64,000 bases of DNA from JAYQKL01 sp049890195 (GTDB taxonomy: Bacteria > Pseudomonadota > Alphaproteobacteria > RS24). Each line of letters starts with the position of its first letter. Position 1 is the stretch's first letter. The stretch is taken from positions 62,001 to 126,000 of the forward strand of contig JBMHBY010000009.1 in NCBI GenBank assembly GCA_049890195.1. Reading direction: 5' to 3'. Made by a program: the position numbers and the translations under genes. The notes beneath the pieces are model-generated. The model worked only from the letters and a program-made list of their open reading frames with translations, searched no databases and was not told the DNA's origin. Shown here piece after piece: positions 1-8,518 of the stretch.

Positions 1-437
1 GGCGTGATGCCAAGGCGGCGGCCAATATGGTCATCGGCTCGGTGTTTGCCGGTCTCAACAAAGTCAACAAATCCATCAGCGAGTCCCCTGTCAGTGCGTC
101 CCAGGTCGGCGAACTGGTCGATTTGATCGCCGACAACACCATTTCCGGGCGGATCGCCAAGGATGTGTTTGAGATGATGTTCTTTGAAGGCGAGGACCAG
201 GGTAAAGATCCGTCTGTGCTGGTTGAGGAGAAGGGCCTGAAGCAGGTCACGGATACCGGTGCGATTGAGGCGGCCGTGGATGAAGTGATCGCCGCCAATC
301 CGGACAAGGTTGAACAGGCCAGGGAAAAGCCGAAAATGGCGGGCTGGTTTGTCGGTCAAGTCATGCAGGCGACCGGCGGCAAAGCCAATCCGCAGGCCGT
401 GAACCAGTTGGTCATGCAAAAACTCGGCCTCGATTGA
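1..437 (+). CDS. gatB: Asp-tRNA(Asn)/Glu-tRNA(Gln) amidotransferase subunit B, 3' end (partial)
   Basis: The reading frame is open from the left edge (first full codon at base 3) and begins RDAKAAANMV, which matches the C-terminal part of GatB. The roughly 140 visible residues are the helical tail and the YqeY-like tRNA-binding domain, including the stretch LIADNTISGRIAKDVFEMM. GatB is the kinase subunit of GatCAB, which converts misacylated Glu-tRNA(Gln) or Asp-tRNA(Asn) to the amidated form in the cytoplasm. The catalytic part lies outside the window. The frame stops at TGA with no obvious hairpin terminator. The call is firm because the YqeY-type tail is characteristic; GatE carries a similar domain but is archaeal. 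Confidence 0.9.
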   Translation, partial: RDAKAAANMVIGSVFAGLNKVNKSISESPVSASQVGELVDLIADNTISGRIAKDVFEMMFFEGEDQGKDPSVLVEEKGLKQVTDTGAIEAAVDEVIAANPDKVEQAREKPKMAGWFVGQVMQATGGKANPQAVNQLVMQKLGLD

Positions 438-489
438 TGATATCTTTTTTATGCCACATCTGGTTATCTTTTTTGTTTTTGGATTTTTA

Positions 490-505
490 AGCTTGCTCGC
501 AAGCT
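490..505. repeat. Perfect inverted repeat upstream of the aldehyde dehydrogenase gene
   Basis: AGCTTGC-TC-GCAAGCT is a perfect 7-bp inverted repeat with a 2-base spacer, about 50 bp upstream of the aldehyde dehydrogenase start. No T-run follows it on either strand, so it is a poor terminator. Its position beside a possible promoter suggests an operator for a dimeric regulator, but no regulator gene is adjacent. This is inference. Confidence 0.35.
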
Positions 506-556
506 GTATCGTTGGCTAGTTTATACAAACGCAAAATTCCGGGGGGAGGAACTGCC

Positions 557-2023
557 ATGTCAGAAGCGACAAACAAAATTAAGCTGAAGAAAAGCCTGAA
601 GGATACGCCCGTATCCACCATGAAGCGGATTGTCGCCGCGCAAAAGAAAGCGCATCTTGATGAGGGGCCGGCATCTGTTTCAACTCGCATCGACCGCATG
701 GACCGCTGCATCACCCTTTTGAAGGAAAATGATGGGCTGATCACCGAAGCCATTAATGCCGATTTCGGGAACCGGCCGATTCATTTGTCCATGATGGCGG
801 ATGTTGCCTCTCCGATTATGGATATGCAAAACGCCAAAAAGAATGTCGGCAAGTGGATGCGGACGGAAAAACGCAAAACCAACTTCCCGTTCAACCTGCT
901 TGGCGCGCGCTCGAAAGTCGAATACCAGCCTTTGGGTTGCGTCGGCAACATCGTCCCCTGGAATTTTCCGGTCGGCCTGACATTTGCCCCGTTGGCGAGT
1001 ATTTTCGCCGCCGGCAACCGGTCGGTCGTCAAGCCGTCTGAATTCACCCCACACACCTCAAACCTGTTGAAGGCGCTGGTGGAGGAATATTTCGACGAAA
1101 CCGAACTGGCGGTTGTCACGGGTGGCCCAAAGGTCGGCGCGGCGTTTGCCAAGCTGCCTTTTGACCATCTGCTGTTTACCGGCGGCACCGCCATTGCGCC
1201 GCATATTCTGAGCGCCGCCTCTGAGGGCATTGTTCCCGTCACGCTGGAACTGGGCGGCAAATCCCCGGTGATTGTCTCCGATACGGCTGATTTTGAATTG
1301 GCCGCCAAGCGGATTATGAACGGTAAGATGATGAATGCCGGACAGATCTGCCTGGCACCTGACTACATCATGGTCTCCAAGGACCGTCATGACGAGCTGG
1401 TCGACGGACTGCAAAAAGCCGCCAAAGACATGTACCCGACCTTGAAAGACAATCCTGACTATACCTCAGTGATCAATGAACGTCACTATGACCGGATTAA
1501 CGGCTACATCAAGGACGCCGCCCGCAAGGACGGTGAAATTGTGGAAATCAACCCTGCGGACGAGGATTTCCGCCAGCAGGAGCATTATAAGATTCCGCCG
1601 ACATTAATTCTGAAACCGTCCGACCGGATGAAGGTGATGCAGGAGGAAATCTTTGGCCCGGTTCTGCCGATCAAAACCTATGACAGCGTTCAAGAGGCCA
1701 TCACTTATGTGAATGAGCGTCCACATCCGCTGGCCGTCTATTATTTCGGTCAGGACAAGGAGCAGGAAAACCGCGTCGTTTCTCAGACGACCTCAGGCGG
1801 GGTTTGCGTCAATGACGTCCTCAGCCATATTCAGCAGGAAGATCTGCCTTTTGGCGGCGTCGGGCCAAGTGGCACCGGTGCCTATTACGGGTTTGACGGG
1901 TTCAAAAATTTCAGCCACGCCAAGGCGGTTTACCGGCAGACCAAAAATGATACGGTCACGTCCATGCTGCGGCCGCCTTATGGGGACAAAATAATCAATC
2001 TGCTGAAAACAATGACAAAATAG
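557..2023 (+). CDS. Coniferyl aldehyde dehydrogenase-like NAD(P)-dependent aldehyde dehydrogenase
   Basis: A 488-residue member of the aldehyde dehydrogenase superfamily, which oxidises aldehydes to acids. The general base lies in LELGGKSP (Glu231) and the catalytic nucleophile in NAGQICLAPDY (Cys265). FGPVLPI and the C-terminal QEDLPFGGVGPSGTGAYYG resemble the coniferyl aldehyde dehydrogenase (CalB) subgroup, whose known substrates are phenylpropanoid and fatty aldehydes; the substrate here is not established. An in-frame TTG lies at 512, but ATG 557 is chosen because a strong GGGGGGAGGA ribosome-binding site precedes it. It stands alone between gatB and the convergent rhlE, whose stop codon is only 3 bases away, so no lignin-degradation cluster supports the substrate. 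Confidence 0.85.
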   Translation: MSEATNKIKLKKSLKDTPVSTMKRIVAAQKKAHLDEGPASVSTRIDRMDRCITLLKENDGLITEAINADFGNRPIHLSMMADVASPIMDMQNAKKNVGKWMRTEKRKTNFPFNLLGARSKVEYQPLGCVGNIVPWNFPVGLTFAPLASIFAAGNRSVVKPSEFTPHTSNLLKALVEEYFDETELAVVTGGPKVGAAFAKLPFDHLLFTGGTAIAPHILSAASEGIVPVTLELGGKSPVIVSDTADFELAAKRIMNGKMMNAGQICLAPDYIMVSKDRHDELVDGLQKAAKDMYPTLKDNPDYTSVINERHYDRINGYIKDAARKDGEIVEINPADEDFRQQEHYKIPPTLILKPSDRMKVMQEEIFGPVLPIKTYDSVQEAITYVNERPHPLAVYYFGQDKEQENRVVSQTTSGGVCVNDVLSHIQQEDLPFGGVGPSGTGAYYGFDGFKNFSHAKAVYRQTKNDTVTSMLRPPYGDKIINLLKTMTK

Positions 2024-2026
2024 CTG

Positions 2027-3451
2027 TCAGCCTTCCAGTCCGTTTTTCATGAAGGCGGGGATGTTGTCCCCAAAGCCTTTGTCCCGTTTGGTTTTCATGT
2101 CTGGCGTGTTGGTTTGCTGCTGCGGCCGGGGTTTGGTTTCATCCGTAACCGTCGCATCAACGCGCTTGGAAGTGTCCTGTTTTTTGCCTTTCCGTCCAAG
2201 CAGTCCCCTGCGTTTGCCTTTGGAGGGGTCGGGGGTGTCTGCGGCCTGTTTTTGCCTGTCTTGATTGCGTCGGTCGGACTTGCCCTTTTTCTCCGGAGCG
2301 TCTTTCCGGCGGCGAGACTGTTGGCGTGGCGCCGGCACATCAATCTCCTCAATGTCGATTTTTTGATCGAGCATTTTTTCAATGGCTTCGACATATTTGC
2401 CGTCAGACGGGGTGGACAGGGTGAAGGCTTCACCGGTTTTGCCGGCCCGCCCGGTCCGGCCGATGCGGTGGACATAATCCTCCGCATGGGTCGGCACGTC
2501 AAAATTGAAAACATGGCTGACATCTGGGATGTCAAGACCGCGGGCAGCGACATCACTGGCAATAAGGAATTTTGCTTCCCCGCTTTTGAAGCGCGCCAGC
2601 ATGTCCATACGGGTGTACTGGTCCATGTCACCATGCAGGCACACGGCGGCAAAGCCGTGTTTTGTCATGGACCCGTTCAACACCGAGATGTCTTTTTTCC
2701 GGTTGCAGAAAATAATGCCGTTTTTCACTGTGTCGCGCCTCAGCAATGCCCGCAGAGACTCACGTTTGCCATCGCGGGTGGTCGGCACCAGCTTATGCGT
2801 CACTGTCGCGTTGGCGGAGGAGGGGCGGGCAACTTCAATGCGTTCCGGGGCGGACAGGAACTGGTCTGCCAGACGGGTGATTTCAGGAGGCATGGTGGCC
2901 GAAAAAAACAGGGTCTGGCGGGTGAAAGGCAGAAGTTTGACGATTTTCTCAATATCCGGGATGAACCCCATGTCGAGCATCCGGTCGGCTTCATCAATCA
3001 CCAGCACTTCAACCCCGCGCAGCAGCACACCGCCGCGCTCAACATGGTCAAGCAGGCGGCCCGGCGTGGCGATCAACACATCAGCGCCGCGGGTGATGGC
3101 GATTTCCTGATCCTTGAAACTGACACCGCCGATCAGCAGGGCCTTTGAGAGACGCGTATGTTTGCCATAGAGGTCAAAGTTTTCCGCAACCTGAGCCGCC
3201 AATTCGCGTGTCGGTTCAAGAATGAGGGTTCGGGGCATGCGGGCCTTGGCGCGGCCTTTCATCAACCGGTGAATCATCGGCAGCGTAAAGCTGGCTGTTT
3301 TGCCGGTGCCGGTCTGGGCGATGCCCAGCACGTCTTTGCCCTGCAGGACGACAGGGATGGCCTGTGCCTGAATGGGTGTCGGTTCGGTGTAGCCAACCTC
3401 TTGGATGGCCTTCATTATTTTGGGGTCAAGCCCCATTTCATCAAATGTCAT
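2027..3451 (-). CDS. rhlE: DEAD-box ATP-dependent RNA helicase, RhlE type
   Basis: A 474-residue cytoplasmic RNA helicase that unwinds RNA duplexes in ribosome assembly or RNA decay. Motifs appear in the expected order: the Q motif near residues 21-28, Walker A AQTGTGKT (45-52), PTRELAAQ, TPGRLLD, the DEAD box in VIDEADRMLDMGF, the SAT motif in FFSATMP, then ARGLDIPDV and HRIGRTGRAG in the second RecA domain. The last roughly 95 residues are a Lys/Arg/Gln-rich disordered tail ending in FGDNIPAFM, usual for RhlE-like proteins and probably RNA-binding. The start is ATG with AAAGGCGG upstream. It has its own promoter (3535-3562) and a short leader with a hairpin. Confidence 0.92.
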   Translation of the reverse strand: MTFDEMGLDPKIMKAIQEVGYTEPTPIQAQAIPVVLQGKDVLGIAQTGTGKTASFTLPMIHRLMKGRAKARMPRTLILEPTRELAAQVAENFDLYGKHTRLSKALLIGGVSFKDQEIAITRGADVLIATPGRLLDHVERGGVLLRGVEVLVIDEADRMLDMGFIPDIEKIVKLLPFTRQTLFFSATMPPEITRLADQFLSAPERIEVARPSSANATVTHKLVPTTRDGKRESLRALLRRDTVKNGIIFCNRKKDISVLNGSMTKHGFAAVCLHGDMDQYTRMDMLARFKSGEAKFLIASDVAARGLDIPDVSHVFNFDVPTHAEDYVHRIGRTGRAGKTGEAFTLSTPSDGKYVEAIEKMLDQKIDIEEIDVPAPRQQSRRRKDAPEKKGKSDRRNQDRQKQAADTPDPSKGKRRGLLGRKGKKQDTSKRVDATVTDETKPRPQQQTNTPDMKTKRDKGFGDNIPAFMKNGLEG

Positions 3452-3498
3452 GCGTTACCGCCTTTAGGTTTTTATACGCTAATCGTCAGCGTTGTTTT

Positions 3499-3517
3499 TC
3501 AGGCCCACGCGGCCTGA
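3499..3517 (-). other. Hairpin in the rhlE 5' leader
   Basis: TCAGGCC-CACGC-GGCCTGA forms a perfect 7-bp stem with a 5-base loop, inside the roughly 77-nt leader predicted from the rhlE promoter. On the minus strand it is followed by A residues rather than T, so it is not a terminator there. It could affect leader stability or translation at low temperature, as in cold-induced helicases. This is inference. Confidence 0.4.
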
Positions 3518-3534
3518 GCCTTCATCTGCCGCGC

Positions 3535-3562
3535 ACCATACGGGATAATTCATAATTGTCAA
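3535..3562 (-). promoter_or_regulatory. sigma70-type promoter for rhlE
   Basis: On the minus strand a consensus -35 TTGACA (3557-3562) is followed after 16 bp by TATGGT (3535-3540). Transcription would begin near 3528, about 77 nt before the rhlE start codon. The -35 is perfect and the -10 is a 4/6 match. Confidence 0.55.
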
Positions 3563-3599
3563 ATTTTGAAATGGATAATGGATGGCGGCCGATGGTTGT

Positions 3600-5672
3600 T
3601 TAGATGTCCAGCAGCTCTTCACCGGCAAATTCGGCGTTTTCCTGAATGAATTTGAAGCGCATCTCAGGTTTATTGCCCATCAGCCGGTTGACCGAGTCAG
3701 CCGTCATTTTGTCCTCATCCGCGGGGATTTCGATGCGCAACAGGGTTCGGTTTTCCGGAAGCATGGTGGTTTCCTTCAACTGCGCCGGCAGCATTTCGCC
3801 CAATCCCTTGAACCGTGACACTTCGACTTTGGCGCCTGCACGGAACTCGTTTTTCAGGATTTCCTCGCGGTGCGCCTCATCACGGGCATAGAAGGTTTTT
3901 CCGCCTTGGGCCAGCCGGTAAAGCGGCGGCACGGCGAGATAAAGATGCCCATCCCGGATCAGCTGCGGCATTTCTTCATGAAAGAAGGTAATCAGCAGGG
4001 CGGCGATATGGGCGCCGTCAACGTCAGCGTCCGTCATGATGATGACCCGCTCATAGCGCAGCTTGTCGCCGTCATAGGTGCCGCCGGTTCCGCAACCCAG
4101 CGCCTGCACCAGATCATTGATCAATTGGCTTTGTTGCTTTTTGGCGACTGTGGCATTGGCGACGTTGAGGATTTTACCGCGTAAGGGCAAAATGGCCTGG
4201 GTGGCCCGGTTGCGCGCCTGTTTGGCGGAGCCGCCGGCCGAGTCCCCCTCGACAATAAAAATTTCCGACCCCTCCTTGCCGTTTTGCGAACAGTCGGCCA
4301 GCTTGCCGGGCAGGCGCAGCTTGCGGACGGCTGATTTACGGCTGACTTCGCGCTCCTGCTTGCGGCGGATGCGCTCCTCGGCCCGGTCAATCACCCAGTT
4401 CAGCAGCTTTTCGGCATGCAGCTTATCGCCCGCCAGCCACAATTCGAAGGCATCGCGCACACTTTGCTCAACAATTTTTGTGGCTTCAGGCGAGGCCAGC
4501 TTGTCTTTTGTCTGGCCCTGGAACTCCGGCTCACGGATAAACACGGACACCAATGCGGAGGTTGTGGCCATTACATCATCGGCTGTGATAATGGCGGCTT
4601 TTTTGTTCCCGGTCAGTTCACCATGCGCTTTCAGGCCTTTGGTCAGGGCATTGCGGAGGCCCTGCTCATGTGTGCCGCCTTCTCCGGTCGGAACGGTGTT
4701 GCAATAAGATGAGACGTGGCTGTCGCCGCCGCCGACCCAGGTGACGGCCCATTCCACACTGCCGTGTGATCCGTCCTTCTGGACATTTCCGGCAAACGGG
4801 GCCGGTGTGACGGTGGTGCGTCCGCCGACACGCTCTGACAAGTAGTCTTTCAGTCCGCCGGGGAAATGCAGGACGTCCTCTGCTGGGCATTTGTCCGGGT
4901 CGGCAATCAGGTCCGGTGCACAATGCCAGCGGATTTCGACGCCGCCGAACAGATAGGCTTTGGCTTTGGCCATGGCATGCAGGCGGACCGGATCAAACTT
5001 TGCCTTGTCCCCGAAAATCTCAGGGTCGGGGTGAAAAATGACGGTTGTGCCATTGGCGTTGGCCTTGCCGATTTTTTTCAATTTACCTTTTGATAAACCT
5101 CTGGAGAACTGCTGTTCATACAGCACCTTGTTGCGCGCCACCTGAACGCTCAAACGGTCGGACAGGGCATTGACCACCGAAACCCCGACACCATGCAGGC
5201 CGCCGGATGTGTCATAGGCACCGTTGCCGAATTTGCCGCCGGCATGGAGGGTGGTCATGATGACCTCAAGCGCTGATTTGTCCTTGAATTTTGGATGGGG
5301 GTCGATCGGTATGCCGCGGCCATTGTCTGAAACCCGCAGGCTTCCGTCGCCAATCAGTTCCACCTCAATGAAACTGGCATGACCGGCGACTGCCTCGTCC
5401 ATTGAGTTGTCAATGACCTCGGCAAACAAATGGTGGAGGGCGCGGTTGTCAGTGCCGCCGATATACATGCCGGGCCGGCGTCGCACGGGCTCAAGCCCTT
5501 CCAGCACCTCAATGGCGGAGGCATCGTACTCCCCTGCTTTTTTTGGAGCAGCTTGAGCTTTTTTTGCTTTTTGGGAAGGGGCGGTGGATGCAGATTGCGT
5601 GGTTTTGTCAGCCGGCGAGTCCGCTGCCGCAAACAGGTCAGGTGTGGTGTCTTGTTTCTTTTTTCTGGCCAT
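3600..5672 (-). CDS. parE: DNA topoisomerase IV subunit B
   Basis: A 690-residue type IIA topoisomerase ATPase subunit; with ParC it decatenates and relaxes DNA. The N-terminal GHKL ATPase shows EVIDNSMDEAVAG, DNGRGIPID and GGLHGVGVSVVNALS. The TOPRIM domain shows FIVEGDSAGGSAKQARNR and the metal-binding IIMTDADVDGAHI. An N-terminal Lys/Ala-rich segment of about 40 residues precedes the ATPase core. ATG 5672 is preferred to the in-frame TTG at 5699 because CCGGAG sits 10 bases upstream of it. The length (GyrB is usually about 800) and the absence of the GyrB-type C-terminal insert favour ParE. The FkbM-like gene ends 72 bp upstream. Confidence 0.93.
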   Translation of the reverse strand: MARKKKQDTTPDLFAAADSPADKTTQSASTAPSQKAKKAQAAPKKAGEYDASAIEVLEGLEPVRRRPGMYIGGTDNRALHHLFAEVIDNSMDEAVAGHASFIEVELIGDGSLRVSDNGRGIPIDPHPKFKDKSALEVIMTTLHAGGKFGNGAYDTSGGLHGVGVSVVNALSDRLSVQVARNKVLYEQQFSRGLSKGKLKKIGKANANGTTVIFHPDPEIFGDKAKFDPVRLHAMAKAKAYLFGGVEIRWHCAPDLIADPDKCPAEDVLHFPGGLKDYLSERVGGRTTVTPAPFAGNVQKDGSHGSVEWAVTWVGGGDSHVSSYCNTVPTGEGGTHEQGLRNALTKGLKAHGELTGNKKAAIITADDVMATTSALVSVFIREPEFQGQTKDKLASPEATKIVEQSVRDAFELWLAGDKLHAEKLLNWVIDRAEERIRRKQEREVSRKSAVRKLRLPGKLADCSQNGKEGSEIFIVEGDSAGGSAKQARNRATQAILPLRGKILNVANATVAKKQQSQLINDLVQALGCGTGGTYDGDKLRYERVIIMTDADVDGAHIAALLITFFHEEMPQLIRDGHLYLAVPPLYRLAQGGKTFYARDEAHREEILKNEFRAGAKVEVSRFKGLGEMLPAQLKETTMLPENRTLLRIEIPADEDKMTADSVNRLMGNKPEMRFKFIQENAEFAGEELLDI

Positions 5673-5744
5673 AAGGGTGAACTCCGGATTACGAATCAAC
5701 CCTAGTTTACCCGCACAATGCAGCCGCTACAAAAAAACTTGCTA

Positions 5745-6599
5745 TCAACCCCTCAGTTTCTCAATCAGATCCTGACGGTCCTTCCTGACGGCGACGTAGT
5801 AGGCCGGGCGGAAGTTTTCATTCCGCTTGTCGTAGGGGCCGAACTCGACCCAGCGGGGCATTAATTTACCAATATCATAGCCGGAAAGCTGCTGATAAAA
5901 GTCCTCCAGAAACGTGCGGGCGGCAATGTTGAACTCGCCGTACTCAAAATAGACAATATCCACCCGGCCGGCATTCAGGGTTTTGGCGAAACCGTCCAGC
6001 ACCACCTTCTCAGACCCCTCGACATCAATTTTGAGAAAGTCGATGTGCTTGAGTTTCCTGCGGCGCATGTAGGCGTCACCGGTTGTCACCTTGCCGGTGA
6101 CGGTTTGGGACTCCGCCAGCCCTGTGCGTTTGAACAGGCCGGCTGTTTCACTGCTGGAATTGAGGAAGATCTCGACTTGCCCCGCCTTGTCGGACAGCCC
6201 CTCATTATTGAGGGTGGTATCGGCAAAACCGGCTGTGGTGTTTGCCAGTTGTTTGAATGTTTCGGGGACGAGTTCAAAGGCATGGATCTGCATGTCGGGG
6301 TTCAACCCTTTGGCGCAAACCGTCCATTCCCCTTTATTGGCGCCGACATCGAAGGCTATATAATCACTGTTTTTCCCAGTCATCAGGGTTTGCATCAGCC
6401 AATATTCACCATTGCGGCCCATATGCCGGTCTTCATTGTTGAACGCCTCGACATTTTTCTCCATCCAGCGGCCGATTTTGTTGATCACGGCAGTGCGCCG
6501 CAACCGGCCCATGACAAAGCGGCGGGGCCGGAAAAACTTGATTTGGTTTTTAAGGGATGTCGGGTTTTCCAATGGGGTGCTCGAAAGAGGTGAATACAA
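5745..6599 (-). CDS. FkbM-family SAM-dependent methyltransferase
   Basis: Up to 284 residues. The Rossmann-type methyltransferase fold is visible: the SAM-binding motif AFDVGANKGEWT, the acidic loop HAFELVPETF, and the FkbM hallmark IDFLKIDVEGSEKVVLDGF. Family members O-methylate sugars, lipids or natural products; the substrate here cannot be told. The start is uncertain: the frame opens at TTG 6599 with no Shine-Dalgarno and a TATAAT box ending 8 bases away, which would make the message almost leaderless; ATG 6512 is the first ATG. It sits alone between parE and the glnA terminator with no polysaccharide genes nearby, so it looks like an accessory gene in a core neighbourhood. Confidence 0.8.
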   Translation of the reverse strand: MYSPLSSTPLENPTSLKNQIKFFRPRRFVMGRLRRTAVINKIGRWMEKNVEAFNNEDRHMGRNGEYWLMQTLMTGKNSDYIAFDVGANKGEWTVCAKGLNPDMQIHAFELVPETFKQLANTTAGFADTTLNNEGLSDKAGQVEIFLNSSSETAGLFKRTGLAESQTVTGKVTTGDAYMRRRKLKHIDFLKIDVEGSEKVVLDGFAKTLNAGRVDIVYFEYGEFNIAARTFLEDFYQQLSGYDIGKLMPRWVEFGPYDKRNENFRPAYYVAVRKDRQDLIEKLRG

Positions 6600-6648
6600 T
6601 TTTCAATATTATAAACAGAATTATGCAATTTCTAAGAGAAAACTGGAC

Positions 6649-6675
6649 AAAAAAAGAGGCGGCCTCTGGGCCGCC
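6649..6675 (-). terminator. Rho-independent terminator of glnA
   Basis: Read on the minus strand, GGCGGCC-CAGA-GGCCGCC makes a 7-bp all-GC stem with a 4-base loop (6658-6675), followed by a run of U residues (6649-6655). It lies just past the glnA stop codon and insulates the FkbM-like gene from the glnBA operon. Confidence 0.88.
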
Positions 6676-6699
6676 CCTTTCTGTTGCTGTTCGTCAGGC

Positions 6700-8109
6700 T
6701 TAGACGGAGTAGTACATGTCGAACTCGACCGGGTGGGGTGCATGTTCAAAGCGATACACCTCCTCCCATTTCAGCTCGAGATATCCATCAATCTGGTCGT
6801 CATCCATGACACCGCCTTTTTTCAGGAAGTCACGGTCGGCATCCAGAGCCTCCAGAGCTTCGCGCAGGGAGCCACAGACCTGCGGGACTTCAGCCAGCTC
6901 TTCCGGCGGCAGTTCGTAAAGGTCTTTGTCCATCGGATCACCCGGATCGATTTTGTTCTCAATACCGTCCAGGCCGGCCATCAGCATCGCGGAGAAGGCC
7001 AGATACGGGTTGGCGGTCGGATCCGGGAAGCGGATCTCGATGCGCTTGCCCGGTGCGGAGGTCGCATAGGGGATTCGGCAGGAAGCGGAACGGTTGCGGG
7101 CTGAATAGGCCAGCAGTACCGGAGCCTCAAAGCCCGGGATCAGTCGCTTGTAGGAATTGGTGGACGGGTTGGTCAGGGCGTTGATGGCCTTGGCGTGCTT
7201 GATGATGCCGCCAATGTAGTACAGGCATTCCTGAGACAGGTCGCCATATTTGTCACCTGCGAAAAGCGGCTTGCCGTCTTTCCAGATGGACTGGTGACAA
7301 TGCATGCCTGTGCCGTTGTCGCCTTGGACCGGCTTCGGCATGAAAGTGGCTGTTTTGCCGAAGGCATGCGCAACGTTGTGCACAACATATTTGTACAGCT
7401 GCAGGTCATCGGCAATGTTGGTCAGGGTGCCGAATTTCAGACCAAGCTCGTGCTGGGCGGCTGCGACTTCGTGGTGGTGTTTTTCGACGCTCAGACCGAT
7501 TTCACGCATGACAGTCAGCATTTCGCCACGCAGATCCTGGCCACTGTCAACCGGGTTGACCGGAAAATAGCCGCCTTTGGTGCGTGGACGGTGGCCCATA
7601 TTTCCGCCTTCATATTCGGCGGCTGAGTTGTCCGGCAGTTCGGTGCTGTCCAGGCTGTAGCCACTGTTGTAGGGGTCATTGGAGAAACGAACATCGTCAA
7701 ACACAAAGAACTCGGCTTCCGGACCGAAATAGGTGGTGTCGCCAATGCCTGTGGATTTGAGGTATTCCTCAGCACGCAGGGCTGTCGAGCGCGGGTCACG
7801 GTTGTAGCTCTCGCCGGTTGACGGATCGACCACATTACAGAACAAGGTCAGGGTCGGCTGGGCATAGAAAGGGTCCATTTTGGCAGAGCCGGTGTCCGGC
7901 ATCAGGCACATATCGGACTCATTGATGGCTTTCCAGCCAGAAATCGAAGACCCGTCAAACATGGTGCCCTCGTTGAAGAAATCCTCGTCAACAAGAGAAG
8001 AGTCCAATGTGACGTGCTGCATTTTACCACGCGGATCGGTGAAACGCAGGTCAACATAGTTGATACCCTCGTCTTTGATTTTTTTAAGAATAGAAGAAGC
8101 GTCAGACAT
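6700..8109 (-). CDS. glnA: Glutamine synthetase, type I
   Basis: A 469-residue enzyme that makes glutamine from glutamate, ammonia and ATP; it forms a cytoplasmic dodecamer. Seen are the beta-Grasp segment with FTDPRGKMQHVT, the FGPEAEFFVFDDV and NGTGMHCHQS metal/ATP-binding stretches, the flap segment around NPSTNSYKRLIPGFEAP, and MDKDLYELPPEE containing the tyrosine adenylylated by GlnE. ATG 8109 (ATTGGAGAT upstream) is chosen over the TTG that would add four residues. It lies 30 bp downstream of glnB, so the two form one operon, read from the sigma54 promoter at 8519-8534 and ended by the hairpin at 6649-6675. Confidence 0.97.
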   Translation of the reverse strand: MSDASSILKKIKDEGINYVDLRFTDPRGKMQHVTLDSSLVDEDFFNEGTMFDGSSISGWKAINESDMCLMPDTGSAKMDPFYAQPTLTLFCNVVDPSTGESYNRDPRSTALRAEEYLKSTGIGDTTYFGPEAEFFVFDDVRFSNDPYNSGYSLDSTELPDNSAAEYEGGNMGHRPRTKGGYFPVNPVDSGQDLRGEMLTVMREIGLSVEKHHHEVAAAQHELGLKFGTLTNIADDLQLYKYVVHNVAHAFGKTATFMPKPVQGDNGTGMHCHQSIWKDGKPLFAGDKYGDLSQECLYYIGGIIKHAKAINALTNPSTNSYKRLIPGFEAPVLLAYSARNRSASCRIPYATSAPGKRIEIRFPDPTANPYLAFSAMLMAGLDGIENKIDPGDPMDKDLYELPPEELAEVPQVCGSLREALEALDADRDFLKKGGVMDDDQIDGYLELKWEEVYRFEHAPHPVEFDMYYSV

Positions 8110-8139
8110 TATAATCTCCAATATTTGTAAACCACGACA

Positions 8140-8478
8140 CTATATTGCTTCGCCGCCAGTTTCACCAGTCCGAATACGGATGGCTTCCTGGATGTCCGAA
8201 ACAAAAATTTTCCCATCACCGATGCGGCCGGTATGTGCCGCGTTCTGGATGGCTTCGACAGCTGCATTGACAGCGTCATCCTCAACAACAACCTCAAGCT
8301 TCACTTTAGGCAGGAAATCAACAACATATTCCGCCCCACGATAGAGTTCCGTATGGCCTTTTTGACGTCCGAAGCCTTTAGCCTCAGTCACAGTGATGCC
8401 TTGCATGCCTGCCTCCTGAAGAGCATCCTTAACCTCGTCAAGCTTGAACGGTTTGATGATTGCTTCGATTTTTTTCAT
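8140..8478 (-). CDS. glnB: Nitrogen regulatory protein PII
   Basis: A 112-residue trimeric signal protein that senses 2-oxoglutarate and ATP/ADP and controls GlnE, NtrB and other targets. The sequence starts MKKIEAIIKPFKLDEVK, carries Tyr51 in the T-loop (HTELYRGAEYVVDF), the site of uridylylation by GlnD, and has the C-terminal DGKIFVSDIQEAIRIRTGE. ATG 8478 gives the family's standard length; upstream in-frame codons would add 19 unrelated residues. The leader contains AGGGGTG as ribosome-binding site. It heads the glnB-glnA operon, the usual arrangement in alphaproteobacteria, under a predicted NtrC/sigma54 promoter. Confidence 0.97.
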   Translation of the reverse strand: MKKIEAIIKPFKLDEVKDALQEAGMQGITVTEAKGFGRQKGHTELYRGAEYVVDFLPKVKLEVVVEDDAVNAAVEAIQNAAHTGRIGDGKIFVSDIQEAIRIRTGETGGEAI

Positions 8479-8518
8479 CTTGCACCCCTGATAAAGAATG
8501 GTTGTTACACACCTGCGT

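Noticed and set aside
2114..3148. 344-codon open frame antisense to rhlE
   Set aside because: It lies wholly inside a gene with all helicase motifs; the translation shows no domain and follows the codon pattern of the opposite strand.
3499..3517. Hairpin upstream of rhlE as a terminator of parE
   Set aside because: On the minus strand it is followed by A residues, not U; it lies downstream of the predicted rhlE promoter, so a leader hairpin is more likely.
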